From: Argyresthia goedartella
Lineage: Eukaryota > Arthropoda > Insecta > Lepidoptera > Argyresthiidae
Direction of reading: 5' to 3'
Length of the DNA: 64,000 nt
Assembly (NCBI GenBank): GCA_949825045.1
Contig: OX463822.1
Coordinates: forward strand, 3,787,001 to 3,851,000
A program made the translations under genes and the position numbers. The first letter of the stretch is position 1. Each line of letters starts with the position of its first letter. Shown here piece by piece: positions 44,901-55,085 of the stretch. The notes under the pieces were generated by a model. The model had not been told where the DNA came from. It saw nothing but the letters and a program-made list of their open reading frames with translations, and ran no database searches.

Positions 44901-47900
44901 ATACGGACCAATTCAAAAGTCACGACCAGTCAACTGAATTCAGTCGGGTGGCCTGGATCGATACAAAATTATTCGGCGAAGTTGATTAATTTAAATTGAG
45001 TTGCTAGAACCAGTGACTATGAAACTATGTAATCAAGGTATGTTTAGAACGGCTGGCGAGCTAATGCACTTTGCTATCTATATTTATTTTTATTTATTTA
45101 TTTTGTAAGCAAACCAACAGAATACACAGTTATGATACAAATATTTGATAGGATTTCTTATGATAAGGTCCCAATTATAGGTTTGCATTAAATTCTTAAA
45201 ATAAAAACTTGACAACATAACATATAGCATGCAATTATTGGGATTTAATTTATATCTATTACATTTTTTATTTTTATCTAATTTAAATATTTATTTTTTA
45301 TTGTGTGCTTGTTAATGTCTTCGTAATTAAAATAAAAACTTGACAACATAACATATAGCATGCAATTATTGGGATTTAATTTATATCTATTACATTTTTA
45401 ATTTTTATCTAATTTAAATATTTATTTATTATTGTGTGCTTGTTAATGTCTTGGTAACAAGATTTTTAAAAGCGTATTGGGATAGACTAAAGATATCAAG
45501 ATCGTTAAATAACTTATTGTATCTTAGGTGATATGATATCACCTGCATGGTCTGTCTATTCTGCAGCGATTGCCAGGAATGAATGGCGTTACAAAGGTTA
45601 ACCGTGGACAATATAGACAAGACTCCTTTGTGGGATTGTCTAGCTATAAACAGTGTTAGTGCATCTCATATGTACCCAGACTTACCTCGTTCTAGATGTG
45701 ACAAATCTTTGTATCCCTGTCCAAAATAGAGAAGAGGCAACGAATAACGTATTCTGAACATATGTTAATATTGACAGTTAGAGAAATTTTGAATTTAGAA
45801 TTATTGTTGTTACTTCATAATTTCTTTATTGCACACAAAATTTACAGCAAAATTACATTTCAGACAAAACAGTGCACAATGGCATACTTATCTCTAAATA
45901 AGAGATCTCTTCCAGCAAACCGACTAAGTGAGTAAGAACTTCATGCAAAATATGGACTGATATATTTGTGATTGAGCAGATACTTAATAATATGATAATG
46001 CTAAGTAATAAATGTAGCCCTTGAATGTCCCCACCGTGGGACACAGACCTTAACTAGACTACGAGTAAGATTGACCCATACTCCACCACGCTGTGGCTCA
46101 GTTGGTACAGACCACTGGTTGATGGAGGTGTTTGCTAGCAGAATAGGGCCCCAGAGATTGTGACAATACTGTGGTTATGTCTATCTATCTATCTACATAC
46201 CTATACAGGCTGAGCCAACTTCGGTGGTCCAAAAACTTGTGATGCTTCAGTCCAGACAATGTAAGGTCATCATTGCCTAAGAAATTATTTTCGTTTCAAA
46301 GCTACGATTTAAAAAAAATCGTTTAGTAAACCATCAAAAACTCAGTAAAATCTAACTTTAAAACTAAAAATTATTTCTCAGGCAAAGATGACCTTAATTA
46401 TCTCGTCTGGAATATTAAAGGTAAAAAATAAGTGCGAACCTCTGCGAGAAAGCTGGATCGATTTAAATGATTTTTTTAAAACTCACGAGATGTTTCAGGA
46501 AGGGAAAAAAATAACGTAAAGGACACAGCCGAAAAATCGAAAAATCTTTGGATCAGTTCATGCTTCTGTCAATAGATGACGTTGGTAGCTTTTGACAGAA
46601 CGACCGTCTCCTAGGAGAGCTAGTATAAGAATAAGGATAGTATTAAAATGTATTTGTTGACAAAAGTTGAGCAATTGATTGACAAAAATACTGATTTGCC
46701 TGACCAAATTACTAAATTGTGCAACATGCTGAGTGTGACTTGAAATACTGGTTTTGTCTGACAAAATTACTGAACTGCGTGACTAGAAATCTGAAAAACC
46801 GCAACTTGGAAAACTTAATTGTAACAACATAAAATACAAAACAAGCATTGGATTTTGTTGTTCTTACATGTTCAACCTAACTCGAAGGAAAGACAGGGCT
46901 TCGCCTGGCTCCCCCCCCTATATCCTTCTCCTACCCTGACACTTTCCCCATACAGTCTTTACTTAGCCAATAAGCGTTGGCTAAACCATTCAGTAATTTT
47001 GTCGCACAATTCAGTAATATTTTGCTCGTTGCAGGTAATTCCGCTGTTCATGGTCATTCACACAATTAGCTTTTATTTGTTCATTTCATTAGGGTTCCAT
47101 ACCCGAAGGGTGCCAAACGGGACCCTATTACTAAGCCTCCGCTGTCCGTCCGTCCGCTTGTCACCAGGCTGTATCTCATGAACCGTGATAGTAAGACAGT
47201 TGCAATTTTCACAGATGATGTATTTCTGTTGCCGCTATAACAAAAATAAAAATAAAACAGAATAAAACAAATATTTAAGGGGGCTCCCATACAACAATTC
47301 TATCAATACCACATACAATCTTATGAATGCAACTGGTTACGTACATGGAGTGTGAAAGTAGCCGCACCAATAACTTTGTAAACAACATTTTGCTATGTAA
47401 ACTCCAAACTATTCACTCCACACCATCCCTACCATTGTACGGTGGTACGGAACCATTCGTGCGCGAGTTAGACTCGCACTTGACTGGTTTTTGTTATTTT
47501 CCCTATAATAATGACGGAACACTTACCCATTATCAACATAATCACAGGCAGAGTTGAGAGGATGGCTAGGAATACTGTCATTAATACTGAAACAAATACA
47601 CATTAAGTTAATAGTAGTTTATGTAAATGCTACATAATGGAGGGCATCAATACCCGAGTGGGTTTATGAAACGAGCCGAAGGCGAGTTTAATAATAATAT
47701 CACTCGAGAGTTTTAATGCCTAATTAAGTACAGTTACATACACTAGTTTATCTACACACATATCATAAGCTCTCTTTGATGTGTTCAGGAACCGCATGTT
47801 CGACCGGAATTGTGGTATTGATAAGCTCTGCAGTTGTTTAGCTTGTTCAGTAGTACCAACTTCACAGACAAACTAGGGGCGGCAGGCGTGCTTCGGCGTT

Positions 47901-50900
47901 CGAAATTTGAATGTCATAATTTGACAAATTTTATTACATTATGGTCATAATGCTCAATATTCGGATAAGAAATGAGTTTTTACCAAGAAGTTTATCATTA
48001 TGCTGGTCGTAACGTTTGGTTTTTGGACGCAGTAAAGAGAGTTTATGATACGTGTGTAGATAAATACATTAATTTGTTAGCATAAGGTAACATAATCATT
48101 TCCATCCATCATACAGCAATAAATAGAAAAGTAGTTGATGAAATCACAACGAAAATAAAAAATAAGCCTACGGATTGGAGCATGGAAATGAGCAAAATAA
48201 AGAAATAATTTAAGTTCGGAAATAAAATTCATAGAAAAGAACTTCCTAATGGAGGATCTATTTGACGACGACCCTGTTGTGGCTCTGCCCACTATGCGAG
48301 AGGTCCCGGGTTCGATCCCCGGCTGGAGGTGAAGAAAAGAAAACCGCCAGGTCTTGGATGTTTATATGTGTGTGACGTCACTGTTTCTGGTACCCACGAC
48401 ATAGGGCATCCTAGCCTGGGGCCAGAAGAAATGTATGTGCCTTTATGTAAATGTTTATATTTATTTGCATAAAAGCGTAAATAAACTTTTGCACATTCAC
48501 TTCATCCACACTACCATTAAATCCACGTCTAATTTACCACGTTTTATGTTAATTCAAAACATTTTACAACTCTTAATAACACAATTAAGAATGCAACAAT
48601 GTAAATAATTCAAGCTAGAAAGGGTAGCAATGTAAACTTACGACCATTTAGACCTCGCCAGTTAAGTTAGATACCTCTCACCATAGTAAGTTTTATGAAG
48701 TGAGATATCAGAGTCGAGTGGCCTAACTTTTCCTGTTTGGGTGTAAACCAACACGAATATTTTGGGTGTAAAGTGGTTGGGTAATTCATCACGTGATGTT
48801 TATATTCACCTCTATATTTTTAGTAATTTACTCGTTTGTTACCGTTAATTTTAGTGTATACGTTATGTGGCAAACTTGTATTACTTAGGCTAGGCAACAA
48901 GTTGATTTTAGGGTAACTAATTTAAAATCTAATAAATCGAAAAATAATAAGGACATAAGCCCTTAGGATCGTCACAAAAGCAGGAAAATATAGGTACTGA
49001 AACGAAATTGCCATGATGCCAGTAAAAAGTACTGTTCATCAAAGTACCATAATGTGATTCAAAGTTTTTTTACATCTTAAATAAAATGAAGACTGTGACA
49101 TCATATAGCTTCTAGTTATAGTAATACTTAGAGTTTGTCGTGGCTAGAATCACGGCAAAGTCAGTCATTTTCCTGAATTATGTTATATGGTCTTCTATTT
49201 TAGGGTTGCGTACCCAAGGGGTAAAACGGGACCCTATTACTAAGACTCCCTTGTCCGTCTGTCACCAGGCTGTATCTCAAGAACCGTGATAGTAAGGTAG
49301 TTTAAATTTTCACAGATGATGTATTTCTGTTGCTGCTATAATAACAAATACTAAAAAACAGAATAAAATAAATATATAAGGGGGCTCCCATACAACAATT
49401 CTTTCAATACCACATACAAACTTATGAATGCACCTGGTTACGTACATAGAGGATAACTTTGTAAACAACATTTTGCAATGTAAAATCCAAGCTATTCACT
49501 CAACACCATCCCTACCATTGTAAATGATCCTTTTATTTAAGCCTTACCATTTTTCCCACAAAAGGCAGTTCTATTCCCGATACACTGCCAGTTTTTTGAA
49601 TCTTTGAATGTAGTTAAATTGTTTTTGAAAACAATATTAAATTATTATTTTAGTAAAATGTTCCCTCTTCAACATTTAATGTATTTTCTTATCATGTGGC
49701 TTAGCCGTAGGACATATACAGGCATAAATTACCACAATGTACCACAGAACACCATAATGTACTACAAAATACCACATTGTACTACAGAGTGCCACACATT
49801 GCCACAAAATATATCTACAAATACTCACTGGTCCTATTCATAATTCTAGCGGCGCGGCAGACGAAGTCGACCGTCCCCGACGCCTCCATGTTCGCATCCT
49901 TCAGCTGGTACGCGACCGAGCCGTAGGTGGTAAGCCCCACGCCGAGCCCCAGCCCGCCTCGCTCGTTGTACTTCGCTTGCTCGCCGCAGAGCCGCCGTTG
50001 TTCGTCTCCGGAGACCTGGTGAGTATTACTTTTATTGAAATTCGTAATTGTTTTTATGGTTCACAATAGAACAAAGCAAAAAAATGTGATTGCTGACAAA
50101 GGCGAAGCGGTCGTTTATAATGCTTTTCTTTCCATATTTTTTGTGTTTACGCAAAGTATTCATTCATCTTCGGTGCTCTGTTTGAACTCGAACAAGACTG
50201 TTCTGAAAACTTCTGTAGGCCCACCGAGCACGGGACATGATCAAAAAGTCAAAGTCAAAGTACTTTATTACTATAGATATTTACATATACTTAGCAAACG
50301 TCATTTTTTGCCTCTTCTCTACATTGGACCACTGTGGGAGGAGCATTTACCCACAGATTTATTTTTAGATCTCTTTTAAAAATAAGTTGTATTTAACTAT
50401 TACAAATATGAAAAATTTAGTTATTGTGATCAATAAGCAGGAATAAATAATTACAAAATTATTAACAGCAAGGTCCAAAAATCCGTTCCGTTCGTTGAAT
50501 TGGGTAACATAATAATAAAACTTAACTGCCTTTCAAGTAGCGTATAGATAAATCCGCCGTTTTTGCAAGACTCGTATTTTTATTATTCATCTCCTGGTCA
50601 GTGTATCCTTCCGGAGCCGGAAATTAAAAAAATTGCCAACACAGTGCGCTTGCCCGTATACGGATTGGTCCCTAGTCAGTGAATCATCCCGGAGCCGGAA
50701 TAAAGAGAGCAAAAAATCGCATTATTTGGCGCAAATTGCTTCGATCTCTTACTATCGTATGTCAAAATGCATATGAAAGAACAGGCTAGCTAATGAATGA
50801 ATAGTTTTGATGTGATTGTGCACCCACCGCTCACAAATCGGCAATCGGCACTCCCAAAAACCCTGTCAGTGAATCTTCCCGGATCCGGTTACACAGGGGG

Positions 50901-52894
50901 GTAAAAAAAAATGGCGGCCACTGCAGAGAAGTCATTTTTACAAACGCTAACTATGAAATATTTATGCTAACTATGAAGTAAAGACTTTGAGCAATCGAGT
51001 ATCGTACCAGGAGATGAAGAGTTAGATCCACGACAGAAAGTACTGGAAGTTGGTGAAACGACAGGGGACGAGAAGACCCCATTAATGCATGATGATGATT
51101 AATATGTCTATGCCCCCTTTCCGTCGTCCTTTCCCTCCCTATTGTTCCCGATATTTTAATTAAAACTATTGATTACCTGGCTTACAGAACTAGACGCCCT
51201 CCTGGAACCGGTGTCTGAGAGGGGAGCTCCTGTGCCGCTCTGCCGACCCGCCAGCGCCGTTCTGTACGGAGACACCCGACCCCTGGCTGCTGGAGAAGAG
51301 ACAAGAATGAGGGTAGCATCAACACAAAACATGTCACTCCTTTTCCCATATTGGTTGGAAGCGGCACAGTTGTAAGTTTTGTTTTGCCCATGGTTAACAT
51401 AACAAACAAACATTATATTTATTTACAGACGCAAAGTATGCGTTGCTTCTGGCCCCACACTAGGATACCCTGTGTCGTGGGAACCAGAAATAGCATGTTA
51501 CAAATATGTAAACATCCATGAACTAGGTTTTTTTTCTTCTTCCAAAGCCGTGATTTGAGCCTGTGGCCTCCAACTTGGAGAGCACAGCCTCGAGCGTAAT
51601 ACCATAGATGTGTCGGTTGTTCTGTTTAGCGTGACAGGTGGCTTGCTGCCGTCGGTAGGGAGATGTGAAGGTTTCCTCAAATATTAGTATAAAACATCGT
51701 ACACAAAACTACGTGACCTAGTCCTGACCTTTATCAATCGGTGCAGATACCTACATACATTAAATGCATAGTTAGTCATTTTGAAATCCGACGCTGAAGA
51801 ACCGATATGTTGACGGAAAAGCAAACATTTTTGTACAGATCTATATAGGAAGTTATGTGGGATGTTTTTGTGCGATATTTTTTTCCTAAAAAAGTGATTC
51901 GATATCGTGTTTCGCATGCAAACGAAAAATATTGTTACGCCCGTGACAGACAACCCGTAAGTTCTGTCCCTCGAGGAAACTATTGAACCTAGTAATCTCA
52001 TAACAAAAAGTTTGTTGTACCTGCTGTCGTGCTGTCCTCGCTGGCGCGTCGCTCCCTCGAGACTAGTGGCTCTTGGAAAGTCAAGGTCAAGCTGCCACGG
52101 GGACTGACCCTCGCTGACCCCTCCTCCACTGTCACCAGACTCCCCCGAGCTGACCTCTCCGATGGCGCAATACTTCCACGTGGACTCCTTTGAGAATCGG
52201 GAATCAATGAGCCTCTGGGCGTCCTGTTAAATTCATGACCATCTTTGTTTTTAGGAACTTCAGGCGTTACACCTCTTGGACTCGTCCGTGGACTGGGCCC
52301 CATGTCTTTCTGAGTTCGCGCTGGATCTATCTGAATGCTGGCGACGGAATGCCTTGGGCTTCGACCCACGTCCGGTACTAAGGAGTTTCGGGGTTGGTTC
52401 CATGTTGTACCATCGGGAACGAGACTTCGTCTCGGACTTCTGGCTGTTGCGTCTGGCGTGAGACTGTTTCTGGGGCTTCGATTGAAGTCTTGAGGATTCA
52501 GACTCAGCCTTGATCCGTAATTGAGGTCAACTCCCAAATTGTTTCTAGACGGTGCTAGGTTTCGGGGGCTAAGCGCCATGTCTGGAGCAATAGAGTTTCT
52601 TGCGGATCTGTGTTCCTGGTCTGGTACTATGGAATTCCTTGCAGATCTATTATCGGGGACTAATGAGTGTCTTGGGCTCCTGTGGTAGATGTCCATAGCT
52701 GCTTCGGGAGCTAGGCTGGCGCGTGGGCTTCTTTGTGGTGGTGGGGGGTCTGAGTCATCGTCAGTTTCTGTGGTGGCTAGTGAGGCCCTTCTGGATCCTT
52801 GTGTGGACGCTCTTGGCGATCTAGCTTGTGGTGATGTGGCAGCACTACGGGACGCCCTCCTCCTCTTCGACGATGATGAAGTTCTATGCAGCAT
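35955..52894 (-). CDS. TMEM272-like four-transmembrane protein (seven coding exons)
   Basis: Joined exons 52021-52894, 51186-51289, 49829-50015, 47527-47586, 39508-39697, 36564-36744 and 35955-35996 keep one frame through phases 1, 0, 1, 1, 2, 0, all with GT-AG ends, for 545 codons. An in-frame TAA lies upstream of the ATG. Exon 1 encodes a 290-residue basic, Ser/Arg-rich region built of short R-x-S-(L/I/V)-x-P-D repeats. Exons 3-7 encode the membrane domain. TM1 is in exon 4. CPASPRIPVYMVVGG and TM2 are in exon 5. GNYWTLNIMWP is at TM3, and C-x-x-TLYVFA with TM4 is in exon 6. The spacing of C-P-x-x-P-x-IP-x-Y-x-x-VGG and GNYW followed by C..TLY is that of the TMEM272 family, whose function is not established. 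No signal peptide. The long N-terminus may be specific to insects. Exon boundaries are from motif reading, without cDNA. Confidence 0.8.
36140..36545. repeat. Intronic interspersed repeat
   Basis: GC-richer insertion in intron 6 with internal near-repeats (GAGCTGATGTCCGCTC near 36218, GAGCTGATGCCCGCTC near 36347), an A-rich stretch at about 36435-36455 and an ATGATGACGATGA end. It looks like the 3' end of a retroelement; the family is not recognised. Confidence 0.45.
36564..36744 (-). CDS. TMEM272-like exon 6 (TM3 end, GNYW motif, TM4)
   Basis: Acceptor TTTGTCGCAG and donor CAG then GTATTC. It encodes GNYWTLNIMWP, the C-x-x-TLY motif and a long hydrophobic TM4 (VVWGVIALLVLLLVTLVIC). Phase 2 in, phase 0 out. 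Confidence 0.85.
37490..37722 (+). repeat. Jockey-like LINE 3' end, non-coding
   Basis: It shares CCGAAGCACTGG, GGAGTTTCCTTT, AACCATAATCAGT and CTCCATGTATA with 60110-60372. Both end in TTGAGTTTGAG-like repeats as at 12501-12524. Confidence 0.65.
38298..38395 (+). repeat. SINE family D, 3' part
   Basis: It contains CCTTTCATGTTAAAGGCAGG and CGGTGGGGACATTAATG, matching the tail of 39925-40262. Confidence 0.6.
39508..39697 (-). CDS. TMEM272-like exon 5 (CP-IPVY-VGG motif, TM2)
   Basis: Acceptor TTTGTATCCAG and donor GGATG then GTGAGA. It encodes the family signature IRDCPASPRIPVYMVVGG, TM2 and the start of TM3 (VLAYLLTGFLCG). Phase 1 in, phase 2 out. Very GC-rich compared with the introns. Confidence 0.88.
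39925..40262 (+). repeat. tRNA-derived SINE, family D
   Basis: The head GCGTCCGTGGCCCAGCGG is followed by a long body and a tail with CCCCTAGGTGGAGACATTAAT. Parts recur at 38298-38395 and, inverted, at 46020-46115. Lies in intron 4. Confidence 0.75.
40270..41445 (-). pseudogene. RTE-clade LINE reverse transcriptase fragment
   Basis: Read leftwards it covers EQAGFRPGFSTTEHL near 41370, FVDYSQAFDS near 41255, KQGDPLSPKLF near 41075, LRFTDDIVLF near 40950 and a thumb and C-terminal region down to about 40285 (ERRISSVLKSYWAMKEL, DHVKK). The QGDPLSP wording is RTE-type. The catalytic box reads FTDD where FADD is usual, and there are several frameshifts and stops. It lies in intron 4, same strand as the gene. 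Confidence 0.85.
42025..42515 (-). repeat. Composite TIR repeat, copy 1
   Basis: Ends carry TTTATCTACACAC and ATCATAA in inverted orientation, with an outer arm of GGGCATTAAAACTC-type sequence. The same arrangement is seen at 47633-48063 and 58838-59250. This copy has an internal duplication (CATTCAAATTTCGAACGCCG at about 42183 and 42252) and a palindrome at 42136-42169. Confidence 0.75.
43134..43432 (+). repeat. tRNA-derived SINE, family C, near full length
   Basis: Head GTGGTCTAGTGGTCC (A box), GGTTTGAATCTC (B box), body GGTGATGGAAAATATC and CGGCGATGGGCTAACC, tail GTGACGCTATGTTATGTTG. The head is degenerate, so it is not a tRNA gene. Intron 4. Confidence 0.8.
43505..44110 (-). repeat. LINE 3' end (family of 27427-28522), decayed
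   Basis: On the minus strand a decayed RT C-terminus is followed by the CTCCCACAGTGG block and the TTTGACTTTGA tail. It contains an insertion of about 90 bp near 43660-43770 with inverted flanks (TACCACAAAAAATA and TTTTTTGTGGTA). Confidence 0.7.
44163..44370 (-). repeat. SINE family C, partial
   Basis: It shares CCCGTACGGGGTGG, CCCATCGCCGCAGCTATGGAG (given as two blocks near 44248) and the TTTCCATCA block with 27075-27345. A separate head-like piece follows at 44585-44640. Confidence 0.7.
45201..45463. repeat. Tandem duplication of a 131-bp unit
   Basis: The segment beginning ATAAAAACTTGACAACATAA at 45201 is repeated at 45332 with only a few differences. It lies in intron 4. The unit is AT-rich and non-coding. 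Confidence 0.9.
46020..46115 (-). repeat. SINE family D, partial
   Basis: TGTCCCCACCGTGGGACACA and GATTGACCCATACTCCAC on the plus strand are the complement of the family D tail. A tRNA-like CTCAGTTGGTA lies next to it at about 46096. Confidence 0.5.
47088..47345 (+). repeat. Lepidopteran 'AGGGTTCC' interspersed repeat, copy 2
   Basis: It shares GGGACCCTATTACTAAG, CACCAGGCTGTATCTCA, CACAGATGATGTATTTCTG and GGGGGCTCCCATACAACA with 49200-49500. Confidence 0.8.
47527..47586 (-). CDS. TMEM272-like exon 4 (TM1)
   Basis: Sixty-base exon with acceptor TTTGTTTCAG and donor ATGG then GTAAGT. It encodes a hydrophobic helix (ILMTVFLAILSTLPVIMLIM). Phase 1 at both ends fits exons 3 and 5. Confidence 0.82.
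47633..48063 (+). repeat. Composite TIR repeat, copy 2
   Basis: An outer hairpin-like part (GGGTTTATGAAACGAG, CTCGAGAGTTTTAATGCC) is followed by a core from about 47748 to 48063 whose ends TTTATCTACACACATATCAT and its complement form TIRs of about 30 bp. Confidence 0.78.
48266..48490 (+). repeat. tRNA-derived SINE, family E
   Basis: B box GGGTTCGATCCCC near 48308, then GGTCTTGGATGTTTATATG, GTGACGTC, CCCACGACATAGGG and GGGGCCAGAAG. Other copies are at 51415-51680 (minus) and 60945-61110 (plus). It lies in intron 3. Confidence 0.8.
49200..49500 (+). repeat. Lepidopteran 'AGGGTTCC' interspersed repeat, copy 3
   Basis: Same blocks as 47088-47345, somewhat longer. Both sit in intron 3 in the same orientation. 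Confidence 0.8.
49731..49810. repeat. Minisatellite, four 20-bp units
   Basis: Four consecutive 20-mers begin ACCACAATGT, ACCATAATGT, ACCACATTGT and GCCACACATT. Each is itself made of two 10-bp halves. It ends 18 bp from the splice donor of exon 3, on the intron side. Confidence 0.85.
49829..50015 (-). CDS. TMEM272-like exon 3
   Basis: Acceptor ACTCACCAG and donor ACCA then GTGAGT. It encodes 62 residues with GGLGLGVGLTTYGSVAYQLK and a C-terminal part leading to TM1. Phase 0 in, phase 1 out. GC-rich, with strong third-position G/C. Confidence 0.82.
50243..50475 (-). repeat. LINE 3' UTR fragment (family of 27427-28522)
   Basis: Tail AAAGTCAAAGTCAAAGT at the left and the CCACTGTGGGAG block match 27470-27690 closely. 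No coding part is included. Intron 2. Confidence 0.8.
50597..50888. repeat. Three copies of a 26-bp motif with a CCGGAGCCGGAA core
   Basis: GTCAGTGTATCC, GTCAGTGAATCA and GTCAGTGAATCT begin copies at 50597, 50675 and 50865; each is followed by CCGGAGCCGG or CCGGATCCGG. Lies in intron 2. CCGGAA is the core of ETS-type sites, but repeat origin is as likely. Confidence 0.6.
51186..51289 (-). CDS. TMEM272-like exon 2
   Basis: Acceptor TTCTCCAG. The donor is either TCT then GTAAGC (used here) or CAG then GTAATC, which would extend the exon to 51177 and add three residues; both keep phase 0. It encodes a basic Ser/Arg-rich stretch (ARGRVSPYRTALAGRQSG) continuing the style of exon 1. Confidence 0.72.
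51415..51680 (-). repeat. SINE family E
   Basis: The complement shows CTTCTGGCCCCACACTAGG, CCCTGTGTCGTGGGAACC and a T-rich stretch before a degenerate tRNA-like head. Intron 1. Confidence 0.72.
52021..52894 (-). CDS. TMEM272-like exon 1 (repeat-rich N-terminus, start codon)
   Basis: The ATG at 52892-52894 has an in-frame TAA 18 bases upstream. The donor is GCAG then GTACAA. It encodes 291 residues: a basic start (MLHRTSSSSKRRRASRS), then about 14 units of the type R-x-S-(L/I/V/R)-x-P-D or SPR-x-S. Strongly enriched in Ser, Arg and Pro, so likely disordered. R-x-x-S spacing suggests basophilic kinase sites (inference). Confidence 0.82.
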
Positions 52895-52939
52895 TGTTAA
52901 GCCTTTATTTTAGCTGCATATTGAGATTAGATTCCCAGT
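52895..52939 (-). other. 5' UTR part of the TMEM272-like gene, with upstream acceptor
   Basis: CTTTTGTTACAG ends at 52940 and is a good acceptor, so the ATG exon probably has a further non-coding exon upstream. That exon was not located. Confidence 0.5.
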
Positions 52940-54395
52940 CTGTAACAAAAGAAAAGCAAACGTTGAAGTCAATTCAATATTAAGAGTTTACGTAAGAAGA
53001 ATTTCGTTACAGAGTATCAGGAAATGTTTCATTCACTCGCGCTCAGGTGAATTTATCACGCAACTTTATAAGCCGCTTTGGAAGCTCTGAACTTGTTTGT
53101 TTTCAGCCAATGAACATAAATCTCGTTGCTAATTCAGGATGTGGCAGATTCTAGCTATATTTTAGGGATTATCAATTGGAAATCACTTTCACAGAACGCC
53201 ATGTGGCAAATTTTGTAGTACTTAACTGGATTGTAAGAAGAACCGATCTTTTACTACACCTATCTTTTACTGATCTATAATCTATATTAGTAGGTATTTA
53301 TACAAATCAACAGATATACTTTATGTGAAGGTATTTTTAAATATCTCTAAGTATATTAATACTGTGTCCGTAAGTTGACAAAGCCTGGACTGCGATATCC
53401 GTAAACAAATAAACAATAAGAGTGACCTGTTCCACATTCACTCATAACATTCAGCGTCTTATATCGATTAGGCAGTTGTCAAAATGTTTGTAATACGCCA
53501 TACTTAAATCGTTTCAGCACGCTAAACTTATTTTGAAAATGTGGTTTATGTCACCCAATGTGCAATTTCTTCAAAGTGGCAAACCATTTCATCATTCTAA
53601 TTACATTCTTGTTATTTTTGGAATCAGAACCCTTTCTACCTCCTAGTTTATCAAATGAACATTAAGAGCATTTCGCACCTAGCCAGATACGTGGGCGATT
53701 TAATAAAACTTTCAGCAGCACTTACATCATGACAGTCCTTAACCATTTAAATTCCTTGATGCTCTCGTAAAGGCGACAGTAATTTCGGGGAACCCAGTTC
53801 ACTCTATTTCAACCTTTAAGCTGACGATGATAAGAACAGACGTAATTCGTTTTCGGTAAAGTGCACTCAACAGCACGCCAAGCTAACATGCTTTTTTTTT
53901 CACTTTATTTTCAAAAGGGTTGAAGAGTCTGTGTGTACAGATATATAGTCTATGTCAGGATTGATGGCCAGAGGGGAAAGTGGCTATCGCGGAGGGGGTG
54001 AAGTCCCGCACACCATCAGAGGCCCTGCGGAAGTCCCCATTGACCCTGTTTATCGATTTTGTTCTTGCTCACGTTAAGGCTTACACTTGCACTCGTGTGT
54101 TTAAAATGCCAACGGCTGCCTCTTCGTGGATATGAAAAGGTAAAATCCAATCATCAATTCCCAAGCAAGAGGACTATCTAGAAAAGTACCGGAAAGTTGA
54201 AACATTAACTGATTGTTTTCTTTTTACGAAAAACATGTTCAAAATCTAGAAAATGATCTGGAATACTTTGTGACAGAAAAAGAGATATAGGATTTTCTAA
54301 TGAATCAAAAATCAAAAATATTTTTTTTTGTATTGAATATAAATAAATAAATTATCTTATTAAACGTCAAAATTATACTTACTTATAACTACAAG
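52940..54395. other. Upstream of the TMEM272-like gene; no feature recognised
   Basis: AT-rich. The promoter and any non-coding first exon should lie here or further right, but no TATA or Inr can be singled out. Confidence 0.4.
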
Positions 54396-54399
54396 TATT

Positions 54400-55085
54400 T
54401 TTTTTTATATAAAAAAAGACCACCGTTTCGGAAGGTGGGCCTCAGGGTTAAGAAGAAACGGCAAGAAACTCCCCCAAACCTTCTTTTTAAAAAAGTGACT
54501 TCACAACAGGTACTGGTTTCGGTCTAAGGAAATTCGCCGGCGAGTGATAGACTTGATCCATCGCCCCTCGTCGAATTTCTGTGCGCTGAGATGGTATGGA
54601 CCATGCAGTTTTGTCATCTATGTATTCCTTAATACTATAATAGGACTTTCTTATCAGCTCATTTTAAACATAGTTTTTGAATCTCTTTTCAGGAAGGATC
54701 AATGATTCCTGTGGTATTTTATTGTAGAAGCAAATACAGTGCTCCATGAATGATGTGCCTACTTTACTTAGTCTAAATAATGGTAGTGCTAACCTATTTA
54801 TATTTCTAGTGTTAATTGTATAGCTATCACCTACAATTTTAATGTCTGAGTAAACATTGATGAACGGAGATTCCTTAAGTGTTATATACTTGATTTTGAT
54901 TGTGATAAATTAAATATTCTATAAAAGTTGATAATATTCTAGCTCCATTTTGTATATCTCACTAAAACGGCAATTAAACTTAATATACCCACAGAGCTTC
55001 GAATATCCGTGATATACAAAGCTCTTGAACAGGTAAAGCTGTGTTATTATTGCGTTTCTTTTCTCATTGTAAGCTCGTTCCCTTA
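54400..55085 (-). pseudogene. Jockey-like LINE C-terminal fragment
   Basis: Read leftwards it shows a decayed RT C-terminus (NINRLALPLFRLSKVG near 54790, ICFYNKIPQ near 54725, YYSIKEYIDDKTAW near 54630) and a 3' UTR. It is closest to the 9087-12524 family. Many stops. Confidence 0.75.

Noticed and set aside
48266..48335. tRNA gene on the plus strand
   Set aside because: The B box GGGTTCGATCCCC is near perfect, but the flanking arms do not pair and the SINE family E body follows directly.
52276..52913. Plus-strand open frames opposite exon 1 of the TMEM272-like gene
   Set aside because: They mirror the repeat-rich coding sequence of the minus strand and have no independent signal.
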